Assembly (NCBI RefSeq): GCF_021462225.1
Contig: NC_061797.1
Coordinates: forward strand, 3,341,001 to 3,405,000
DNA from: Girardinichthys multiradiatus
Taxonomy: Eukaryota; Chordata; Actinopteri; Cyprinodontiformes; Goodeidae
Length of the DNA: 64,000 bases
Direction: 5' to 3'
The translations under genes and the position numbers were made by a program. The first letter of the stretch is position 1; the number at the start of each line of letters is the position of its first letter. Under the pieces are notes generated by a model, which did no database searches, was not told the origin of the DNA, and saw only the letters and a program-made list of their open reading frames with translations. Positions 55,510-64,000 of the stretch are shown here, piece after piece.

Positions 55510-55963
55510 TATCATGAATTGCTTAGATAGTCGAATTAGAACAAAACCAGAGGATGAAACAGACTCAGCACACAGGATAAGACGGTAAATGAGGTTTATT
55601 TCTACTGTAGACTTTGTTTAAGGAATCTTGAGTTGGAGTTGTCCAGAAGCCAGAGGAAGAGGAGGTAAACCCAGGAATCCAAGGAGAGAGAGAGAGAGTA
55701 CTGGTGATGAGAATATTTACAGTGCAGTCCTTAGGAGAGAGTATTACCAGATGTTGGCAGGCAGATAGGCAGGTCGACAGGCAGACAGGCAGGCAGACGG
55801 ATGGGCAGACAGACAGGAGTCCACATAACTGAGGTTATGTTCCAGCAACGGTCTGTATCAGCAGCTACCTTAAGAAGCCCATGAGCTCATTAGGAGAATG
55901 CGTTGCAGCTGCAGACAATGAGCTGCCAGAACCAACCAGAAGGGGAGGAGCAGAGATCCTACA
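55510..55963 (-). repeat. 5' LTR of the gypsy element
   Basis: 454 bp; same ends as the 3' LTR. The transcript start is probably near GCTGGAACATAACC (minus strand, 55835-55848), inferred from self-priming complementarity. Confidence 0.95.
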
Positions 55964-55968
55964 ATGTG

Positions 55969-56275
55969 AGCTTTTTTGGGGAGCACAGCCGGTCGCTTCA
56001 AGGTTGAGACATACCCATTTTTGTGACAGTCTGTGTGTAGAGCAACTGGAGTTCACCAAAAAGGAAGACCAGCAAAGTATGAAAGTCAATTTTTACAAGC
56101 AAATGGGGGGTAGTTATTACTAAATGATAAAAGCATCTAAAAACATTCCTAATGAGGCCAAACGTAGTTAGAGTTAGGAATTAGGAATGCCCTTCCCCTT
56201 AGACTTTTGTTCTGCTCCCAGTTGTTGAATACAGTAGTTGAAAAAAAGGAAAAAAAATGTGGCAACGAGATGATT
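55969..56275. other. No gene seen
   Basis: Spacer between the gypsy element and the Rex1 tail. Confidence 0.4.
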
Positions 56276-58005
56276 CAAATTCAATTCAATTCAATTCAAA
56301 AATACTTTATTAATCCCAAAGGGAAATTAAATGTTGTTATATATTATGAAGGTTTCTTCAAAGAGCCGTTGTAGATGCTGATGGCTGTGGGCAGGAAGGA
56401 TCTCCTGTAGCGCTCCGTCTTACAGCAGATCTGAAGAAGCCTCTGACTGAAGACACTCTGTTGTTGTAGGACAGTCTGATGAAGAGGATGCTCAGGGTTC
56501 TCCATAATTTTATTCATTTTATGAAGAATCCATCTTTCCACAATGATCTCCAGAGGTTCCAGAGGAGTACCCAGAACAGAGCCAGCCTTCTTTATCAGCT
56601 TGTTGAGCTTTTTTAAGTCCCTGGCTCTGATGCTGCTTCCCCAGCAGATGATGGCAGAAGAGATCACACTTTCCACAACAGACTTGCTGCAAATGACCTA
56701 AGCTTCCTCAAGAAGTACAGTCTGCTCTGTCCCTTCTTGTAGATGGCTTCACAGTTGCATCTCCACTCTAGTCTGTTGTCCAGGTGAACACCGAGGTATT
56801 TATACTCCTCCACCACCTCCACTTCTTCTCCCATGATAGAAATAGTTTTTGACTTATTCCTGTTTCTCTGAAAATCTACAATCATCTCCTTTGTTTTAGT
56901 CATGTTCAAAATGAGATTATTGTTTCCACACCATGCCACAAAGCGGTCCACCACCTTCCTGTACTCAGCTTCTTGTCCATCTCTGATCAACCCCATGACT
57001 GCTGAATCATCCGAGTATTTCTGCAGATGACAGGAGTCTGTCTTGTACTGGAAGTCTGAGGTGTACAGAGTGAAAAGGAATGGTGAGAGTACAGTCCCCT
57101 GTGGTGCTCCTGTGCTGATGACTACCTGGTTAGACTCATAACCATTCACTCTCACAAACTGTGGTCTGTTTGTCAGGTAGTCTTTGATCCAGGAGATTGT
57201 TGAGTCCTCCACCTGAGTCTTCTGGAGTTTCTGACAAAGCAAATCAGGTTGGATTGTATTAAATGCTCTGGAGAAATCAAACATGATCCTCACAGTGCTG
57301 CTGGCTTTGTCCAGATGACAGTGGGTTTGTTGAAGCAGGTGTATGATGGCATCTTCAACTCCAACTCCACAGCGATAAGCAAACTGAAGGGGGTCCTGAT
57401 GGTTTACTGTTTGCTTACTCAGGTGGGCCAACAGGAGTCTCTCTGGGACCTTCATGATGTGAGATGTCAGGGCAACAGGTCTATAGTCATTGAGGACTGA
57501 TGGGTGAGTTTTCTTTGGTACCGGAACAAGACAGGAGGTCTTCCACAACACCGGAACCTTCTTCTGGGCCAGGCTGAGGTTGAAGAGATGCTGCAGAATC
57601 CCACAGAGCTGCTCTGCACAGCCCTTCAGGACTCTAGGGCTGACATGATCTGGACCTGCCTTATTCCGATTCAGTCTCTCCAGTTGCATCTTCACTTGAC
57701 TTCTTGAGACACACAGGTGGAAGGGGGAAGCAAAGGAAGCATCAGCATCTTCTGATATGGTTGAAGGCAAACATGTAGAAGCAGAAGGGTCTAGGGCTGA
57801 GGTGGAAGATAAAAAATTTGAGGTGTTAATGGACAGCTGTGGGTCCTGTGGGTCAAAGGAGGGTGGAATGTCTGTTTGGCTGTGAGCAGGAGAGGAGGAT
57901 GCGAAGCTTGTTTCTGAACTGAACCTATTGAAGAATGTGTTCAGTTCATTGGCTCTGTCCAGACCTTCATCGGTCCGATCATCCCTCTGCCTGAAGCCCG
58001 ATCAT
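56276..58005 (-). mobile_element. Rex1 LINE, 3' part with reverse transcriptase
   Basis: Ends in (GAATT)n at 56276-56298 after AAATTTCCC-type TTTGGGATTAATAAAGTATT. One frame of 368 codons (57770-56664) holds most of the RT: LNRNKAGPDHVSPRVLKGCA, LNDYRPVALTSHIMKVPERL, FDFSRAFNTIQPDLL, STGAPQGTVLSPFLFTLYTS, the catalytic YSDDSAVMG typical of Rex1, and VEEYKYLGVHLDNRLEW. After a frameshift near 56664 the C-terminal region continues (56676-56344). Catalytic residues are intact. The sequence upstream of 57990 is replaced by other repeats; the matching 5' half lies at 62163-63368. Confidence 0.9.
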
Positions 58006-58324
58006 CATCATCAATCAATATTTGGGATTTGGGGTTGTAGTTGAAGTATTATTTGAGCTTTTGAGATATTAATCAGCTGCTTGTAAGAAACAACCCCGTT
58101 GCCATGGCAATGCATCATAACAAATGTCCAAAAATAGAAAGTATTAGGAAAAATCCTCCACGCTGCACAGCATCTGACACCGGAGAGGACAGTTGTCCAA
58201 AAAAAAAAATCAACTGTAACCACCACAAGAGGAATAGTTCCCAAAAAAGAATAAATCAGAATCAAAAGTAACAGAGCTACTCCAACCTGCTGCCACCTTG
58301 AGCAGCGCAATTCTAGAATTCTAG
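58006..58324. other. Unclassified spacer
   Basis: About 320 bp with an A9 run at 58200; not recognised. Confidence 0.35.
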
Positions 58325-59680
58325 AAATGTGAATTCAATTCAATTCAATGCCCCCCTCCAGAAAGGTGTCACAGGTAGACACAGAGTCAGGCCAGGTGTA
58401 GCTTCTAGGAAGAGAAAAGAGAGAGAACTTAAAGTTAAAAGCTGAAATAGCAGCAAATAATGCAAAATTGGAGAGTAGTGTGAGAATGTAGCAAAGAGGG
58501 TGAAAGTGGTCATTATATCCTCCAGCATCCTAAGCCTATAGCAGCATAACTACAGAGATAGCTCAGGATAACCTAAGTCACTCTAACTATAAGCTTTATC
58601 AAAAAGAAAGGTTTTAACCCTAGCCTTAAAAGTAGACAGGGTGTCTGCCTCACAGACCAAAACTGGGAGCTGGTTCCACAGGAGAGGAGCCTGATAACTA
58701 AAGGACCTGTCTCCCATTCTACGTCTAGAGACTCTAGGAACCACCGGTAAACCTGCAGTCTGAGAATGAAGTGCTCTGTTAGGAACATAGGGAACAATCA
58801 GATCTCTGATGTAATGGTGGAGCTAGATCATTAAGGGCTTTATATGTGAGGAGGAAAAATTTCAATTATATTCTGGATTTAACAGGGAGCTGAAACAAAG
58901 CTAAAATAGGAGAAATACGATCTCTCTTTTTAATTTTCATCGGAACTCGTGCTGCAGCATTTTGAATCAGCTGAAGGCTTTTAAGTGCATTTTGTGGACA
59001 TCCTGATAGTAAAGAATTACAATAGTCGAGCCTTGAAGTAACAAATGCATGGACTAGTTTTTCAGCGTCACTCCTGGATAGGATATTTCTTATTTTGGCA
59101 ATGTTCTGAAAGTGAAAGAAGAAAATTCTAGAAACCTGTTTAATAAGGGATTTAAATGACAAGGTTTTTTACTTTATTACCGGAGGTCAATTTAATGCAA
59201 TCCAGGTTAAGTGATTGACTAAGCACTTTCTTTTTTAAAGACTCCGGTCCAAAGACGACAACTTCTGTCAGAAAATTTTAAGTCATCCAAGTTTTTATGT
59301 CTTCAAGACATGCTTGTAGTCTGTCTAACTGGTTGGGCTCATCAGGATTTATGGATAAGTAAAGTTGAGTATCATCAGTGTAACAGTGAAAATTTATCTT
59401 ATGCTGCCTGATAATTTTACCTATTGGAAACATATATATAGTAAAGAGAAATGGCCCAAGTACTGAACTCTGTGGTATTCCACAATTAACCCTGGAGTTT
59501 GAAGATGATTTATCATTTACATGAACAAACTGGAATCTGTCAGACAAATAAGATGTAAACCAGCCTAGCGCTGTTCCCCTGATCCCTACAGAATATTCCA
59601 GCCTTTCTCAGAGAATATTGTGATCAACTGTATCAAATGTAGCACTGAGATCTAACAGAACCAGTACAGACACAATCAGA
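58325..59680 (-). mobile_element. L2-type LINE, 5'-truncated, antisense
   Basis: Same family as 22378-24275 but lacking most of the 3' UTR: the AATTC tail at 58333-58348 joins directly to CCCCCCTCCAGAAAGG, the counterpart of 23116. RT pieces on the minus strand: VNCGIPQSSVLGPFLFTIYM and YTDDTQLYLSINPDEPN (with the Asp pair) near 59490-59340, and RNILSRSDAEKLVHAFVTSR near 59090. Frameshifts present. Confidence 0.8.
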
Positions 59681-59800
59681 TGTCTCATGTATGATGGAGC
59701 TAGATCATTAAGGGCTTTATATGTGAGAAGGAGAAATTTTAATTATATTCTGGATTTAACAGGGAGCCAATGAAGGGAAGCTAAAATAGGAGAAATATAA
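59681..59800 (-). mobile_element. Short second L2 piece
   Basis: Repeats the segment 58806-58915 (GGAGCTAGATCATTAAGGGC, TATATTCTGGATTTAACAGG), so it is a partial duplicate or a second insertion of the same family. Confidence 0.7.
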
Positions 59801-60180
59801 AGTATCACAGAATACAAATGAAAGTGAAGCAAACTTCTGTGCTATGAACTACATTTACTGTTTATCTTCGATCCTTGTGCAGTTCTTTTTCAAGAACACT
59901 ATGTGAGGACTTATACAGGTCTAGGGTCAGGAAAAGAGCTGCTAAAACCTCTGCAGACCCCACACACCCTGCACATAAACCGTTTAGAGTTTTACCTTCA
60001 GGCCGCTGCGACAGAGCACTGTTTACTAAAACCAGCCACCACAGATAAAGTTTCTTGCCCCACGCTGTTCCTCTGATGAACATTTAATAGAGTACCAAAC
60101 AACTGCATACTGAAGTCGCAAATGCACCTTTGTATATGTGGATATTTGTATATGTGTATATTTAAGGACATAAAGATATA
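59801..60180. other. Unclassified repeat-like segment
   Basis: On the minus strand reads like a LINE 3' UTR (CTGCACAAGGATCGAAGATA AACAGT) but no coding part remains. Confidence 0.3.
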
Positions 60181-60308
60181 CAGTACAGACCAAAAGTTTG
60201 GACACACCTTTTCATTCAAAAAGTTGTCTTTATTTACATGACTATGAATATTGTAGCTTCACACTGAAGGCATCAAAACTATGAATTAACATATGTGGAA
60301 TTATATAC
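60181..60308 (+). mobile_element. Tc1-like transposon end fragment
   Basis: CAGTACAGACCAAAAGTTTG after TA; about 125 bp nearly identical to 31454-31580. Cut by the Rex3 tail that starts at 60309. Confidence 0.85.
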
Positions 60309-62162
60309 TCGTACTAGTACTCGTCGTCTTCCGCTTTATCCGGGACCGGGTCGCGGGGGCAGCAGACTCAACAGAGACGCCCAGACGTCCCTCTCTCCAG
60401 ACACCTCCTCCAGTTCCTCCAAGGTGAGCCCAAGGCGTTCTCAGGCCAGCCGAGAGACATAGTCCCTCCAGTGTGTCCTGGGCCGTCCCCTGGGCTTCCT
60501 CCCGGTGGGACGTGCCTGGAACACCTCCCAAGGAAGGCGTCCAGGAGGCATCCGGTATAGATGCCCGAGCCACCTCAACTGGCTCCTCTCGATGTGGAGA
60601 AGCAGCGGCTCTACTCCGAGCCCCTCCCGGATGGCCGAGCTCCCAGCCACCCTACGGAGGAAGCTCATTTCAGCCGCTTGTATCCGGGATCTCGTTCTTT
60701 CGGTCATGACCCAAAGTTCATGGCCATAAGTGAGGGTAGGAACGTAGACCGACCAGTAAATTGAGAGCTTTGCTTTTCGGCTCAGCTCTCTCTTCAGCAC
60801 AACGGACCGGCACAGCGCCCCCATTACTGTGGCAGTCGCACCGATCCGTCTGTCGATCTCCCGCTCCATTCTTCCCTCACTCGTGAACAAGACCCCGAGA
60901 TACTTAAACTCCTCCACTTGAGGCAGGAACTCCCCTCCAACCTGAAGAGGACAAGCCACCCTTTTCCGGTCGAGAACCATGGTCTCGGACTTGGAGGAGC
61001 TGATCTTCATCCCAGCCACTTCACACTCGGCTGCGAACCGCCCCAGTGCATGCTGTAGGTCTTGGCTAGATGGGGCCGGCAGGACCCCGTCATCTGCAAA
61101 AAGAAGAGACGAAATCCTCTGGTCCCCAAACCAGACCCCCTCCAGCCCTTGGCTGCGCCTAGAAATCCTGTCCATAAAAGTTATGAACAGGACCGGTGAC
61201 AAAGGGCAGCCCTGCCGGAGTCCAACATGCAATGGGAACAGGTCCGACTTAGTGCCGGCAATGCGGACCAAACTCCTGCTCCGCTCGTACAGGGACCGGA
61301 TTGCTCCTAGTAAAGGGCCCCCGATTCCATACTCCTGGAGCACCCCCCACAGGGCATCACGAGGGACACAGTCGAATGCCTTCTCCAGGTCCACAAAACA
61401 CATGTGAACCGGTTGGGCAAACTCCCACGAACCCTCGAAGCTCTCCCGGAGGTGGGAGTTGAATACATCCCTGGCCGAGGGCTCCGCCAGACGTTCCCAG
61501 CAGACCCTCACTATGCGCTTGGGCCTGCCAAGTCTGACTGGCTTTCTCCTCCTCCAGCGGATCCAACTCACCACCAGGTGATGATCAGTGGACAGCTCAG
61601 CCCCTCTCTTCACCCGGGTGTCCAAAACATGCGGCCGAAGATCTGATGATACGACAACAAAGTCGATCATCGACCTCCTGCCTAGGGTGTCCTGGTGCCA
61701 AGTCCATAACGAACATGGTGTTCGTTATGGACAATCCGTGACTAGCACAGAAGTCCAATAACAAAACAACACTCGGATTCAGATCGGGGAGGCCATTCCT
61801 CCCGATCACGCCTCTCCAGGTGTCACTGTCGTTCCCCACGTAGGCGTTGAAGTCCCCCAGCAGAATAATGGAGTCCCCGGGAGGGGCACTATCCAGCACC
61901 CCCGACAGGGACGCCAAGAAGGCCAGGTACTCTGCACTGCCATTCGGCCAATAGGCTGAAATGATAGTCAGAGACCTCTCCCCAACCCGAAGGCGCAGGG
62001 ATACGACCCTCTCATCCACTGGGGTAAACCCCAACACGAGATGGCTGAGCTGGGGGGTAACAAGCAAACCCACACCAGCCCGCCGTCTCTCCCCGTGGGC
62101 CACTCCAGAGTAGAACAGAGTCCAACCCCTCTCAAGGAGATGGGTTCCAGAGCCCACGCTGC
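60309..62162 (-). mobile_element. Rex3 LINE with in-frame internal deletion, 5'-truncated
   Basis: Starts at a (TACTCG)-type tail. The frame 61670-60441 (409 codons) joins the post-endonuclease linker (NSHLRESF) directly to the RT at EGSWEFAQPVHMCFVDLEKA, skipping the RT fingers, and continues through LRQGCPLSPVLFITFMDRIS and LLFADDGVLPAPSS to the C-terminal region. The endonuclease part (62162-61700) is in the frame of the next ORF. A 21-base sequence at 61194-61214 equals, from memory, the other Rex3 primer site. Its 5' end is fused to Rex1. Confidence 0.9.
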
Positions 62163-63123
62163 GACAGGGTTTGTCGTTGTTGTAACTCACCCTGGTGCAT
62201 GATGGTACACTGCTGTCCTCACAGAAGCTGATGTAGGAAGTCACAGCCTCTGTGTACTCGTCCAGACTGTTGGTAGTAGTCCTGAACACATCCCAGTCTG
62301 TACAGCCTAAACACGCCTGGAGATTCTCCACAGCCTCACTGCTCCACTTCCTTGTCGTCCTCACAACAGGTTTGCAGAGCTTTAGTTTCTGCCTGTATGC
62401 AGGAATCAGGTGGACCATGATGTGGTCGGATTGGCCCAGTGCAGCACGTGGGACGGCGTGATAAGCGTCTCTGATGGTGGTGTAACAGTGATCCAGAATG
62501 TTGTCCTCTCTGGTCGGACATTTTATAAACTGTCTATATTTGGGGAGTTCGTAGGTCAGATTACCTTTGTTAAAGTCACCAGCGACGATTACTAAGGAGT
62601 CCGGGTTGGTCCGCTCCACACTCAGTATCTGGTCGGCGAGCATGCGCTGTGCGACCTGCACGTTAGCTTGCGGCGGGATGTAAACACCGACCAGGATGAA
62701 CGAAGCGAACTCACGGGGGGAATAGAAAGGCTTACAGTTTATGATGAAGGATTCCAGGTCTGGAGAACAGTGCTGCTGAATCACTGTCACGTCGTTGCAC
62801 CAACCACTGTTGAGGTAAAAACAGATTCCTCCACCTTTCGCTTTGCCGGAGAGTTCCGTGTCTCTGTCCGCTCTGTAGAGCTGGAATCCTGCCAGCTGCA
62901 GCGCAGAGTCCGGTATTAATCCACACAGCCACGTCTCTGTGAAGCACAAAACTGCCGATGAATAAAAGTCCCTGTTTTTCCCCAACAGCAGTTGTAGTTC
63001 CTCAATTTTGTTGGGAAGTGAGCGCACGTTAGAGAGAAATATTCCAGGTAACGGTGTTCGTAGTCCACGCTGGCGAAGTCGTACCAGCACCCCAGCCCAC
63101 TTCCCTCTCTTCCGGCGTTTCAC
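61597..63123 (-). pseudogene. Chimeric ORF: Rex1 endonuclease fused to Rex3 endonuclease
   Basis: An uninterrupted 508-codon frame. Residues 1 to about 320 are the Rex1 apurinic endonuclease: [68 protein letters not shown]. At about 62162 the frame passes into the Rex3 endonuclease ([38 protein letters not shown]) and ends after 61610. The fusion arises from a Rex3 piece landing in the Rex1 copy; it is probably chance, since neither part has its own RT in frame. Confidence 0.85.
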
Positions 63124-63368
63124 CGCGTGAACAAACGCCTTTGACCAGAATGTCCAAAAATTCCAGAGCAGTAGGCAGAAAAGTGGGAAATAACTCCTCT
63201 GGTGTAGTAGCCCTGATGTTCATGAGTTCTTCTCTGGTGAGAGAGCTCCGGGTACCATCACAGAAGACCGTTTTAAAGCAAAAAACAAAACAAAACAATG
63301 CGCACCAACACGCCGAGGCGACCATCTGCGGCGCCATCTTGGATTTTGAGATTCGGAAATGCTGCTGA
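62163..63368 (-). mobile_element. Rex1 LINE, 5' part
   Basis: Upstream frame 63379-63029 holds the pre-endonuclease leader ([20 protein letters not shown]), then a frameshift near 63130 leads into the endonuclease frame. It stops at SYNNDKPC, just where the RT linker would begin, and the RT half lies in the same orientation at 56276-58005. Together they look like one nearly full-length Rex1 interrupted by about 4.2 kb of later insertions with loss of some 70 codons. Confidence 0.8.
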
Positions 63369-64000
63369 ATGAGACCCATTCTTAATCAGCCCCCTGTTGA
63401 CTGGTTCCCCTCCATAGATCTGAAAGATGCATATGCTGACAGCCCTGTTAGTTATGTGGTTACTGGGAATGATGTCGGCAGCTCACATGATTGTACTGCT
63501 GGGTCTGGTCCATATAAGACCCTTTCAAAGAGTGCACCCACCAGCACATAGATCTTGTGCGTCAGAAGAGGCAGACAATTTCTATTCCTTCTTCAGGGGG
63601 AGCCGATCTCTCCAGTTTACATCCCCAGGGTCCTGAACAGAGGAGAGGACATCATGTGCAACGGGGGTCCTTGACAGGGAGACTGGAGCCTCCATCCCGG
63701 CCTGATTTCTTAAATCAGGAGTAGATTCGGTAGAGCAGCAGTGGATCTTTTGGCGACACAGGAAAACACACAGTGTCAAGCGTGGTTCTCACTGAGCCCA
63801 TGGGAGGATTTACCACTAGGAGTGGACGTCTTTAATCATGGTCTGTGGCGAGATAGACCTTTATGCTCTCCCTCTGGTTCTGCTGAACCCACGGATCCTG
63901 GATTGGGTTCGGTAAGAACAGCTTTCAGTAATTTTCATAGCCCCCGAGCGCACAGGCACTCCATGGTTTCCGAATCTGAAGCAGTTGCGGTCAGGCCACC
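63369..64000 (+). mobile_element. DIRS-like retrotransposon fragment at the window edge
   Basis: Scraps in order: WFPSIDLKDAY (RT motif) near 63400, MLTALLVMWLLGMMSAAHMI then LGLVHIRPFQR near 63425-63525 (the connection/RNase H start of DIRS1), and GRAAVDLLATQENTQC then WEDLPLGVDVFNHGLWRDRP near 63730-63860. The RT core between the first two is deleted and frames change. The element continues beyond the right edge; whether a tyrosine recombinase follows cannot be seen. Confidence 0.75.

Larger units (their letters stand above)
51105..55963 (-). mobile_element. Sushi-type Ty3/gypsy chromovirus with both LTRs
   Basis: A 4,859-bp element: LTR (55510-55963), gag, pol with a C-terminal chromodomain, polypurine tract, LTR (51105-51558). 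ATGTG is duplicated at 51100-51104 and 55964-55968. The two LTRs are the same length and differ at only about ten visible positions, pointing to a fairly recent insertion. pol carries frameshifts, a stop and an RT deletion. Ends are TG...TA on the coding strand. Confidence 0.95.

Overview
This window looks like intergenic DNA from a ray-finned (teleost) fish that is almost entirely built from transposable elements. The organism is inferred from the element mix: Rex1 and Rex3 non-LTR elements, several L2-clade LINEs, Tc1-like transposons of fish type, a PIF/Harbinger element, a chromodomain (sushi-type) Ty3/gypsy element, a DIRS fragment and tRNA-derived SINEs. I found no convincing host protein-coding gene, no rRNA, no functional tRNA and no CRISPR array. 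All family names come from motif reading without a database search.

Layout. 1-3.3 kb: L2 remnants and a SINE. 5.74-6.31 kb: a solo LTR with a clean 5-bp target duplication. 7.0-9.3 kb: L2 tails, one of them split by a Tc1-like transposon with an intact 334-residue transposase. 10.5-11.4 kb: another L2 remnant. 11.8-15.5 kb: a decayed Harbinger transposon with a strongly expanded repeat array in its right end. 15.9-20.4 kb: an unidentified GC-rich ORF, L2, a (CA)n tract and a hAT remnant. 20.7-27.0 kb: two Rex3 pieces around an antisense L2, with a solo gypsy LTR nested in the first. 27.7-33.8 kb: a Rex1 tail, an L1-clade remnant, a truncated Tc1 and two Rex3 scraps placed head to head.

34.2-41.6 kb is the most unusual part. 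On the minus strand there is a broken envelope-like gene. A TATA box overlaps its stop codon and is followed by a short exon with a splice donor, an ORF for a four-helix membrane protein, a proline-rich ORF with two CxxC motifs, a polypurine tract and a long candidate LTR. Genes arranged as env, internal promoter, accessory ORFs and long LTR are what foamy (spuma-like) retroviruses have; the accessory proteins are not ones I recognise. A separate plus-strand LTR with a tRNA-Trp-like primer site abuts the 5' side of the env remnant.

42.0-46.9 kb: a SINE, Tc1 remnants, an unclassified 1.4-kb block, microsatellites and a minisatellite split by a SINE. 46.9-49.5 kb: an antisense Rex3 with internal deletions. 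51.1-56.0 kb: a complete-ended sushi-type gypsy element with two 454-bp LTRs, a 5-bp target duplication, intact gag and damaged pol, and a visible self-priming complementarity. 56.3-63.4 kb: an antisense Rex1 interrupted by L2, Tc1 and Rex3 pieces. 63.4-64.0 kb: a DIRS-like fragment running off the right edge.

The window therefore records layered insertion: Tc1 in L2, gypsy LTR in Rex3, SINE in minisatellite, and L2/Rex3/Tc1 in Rex1.
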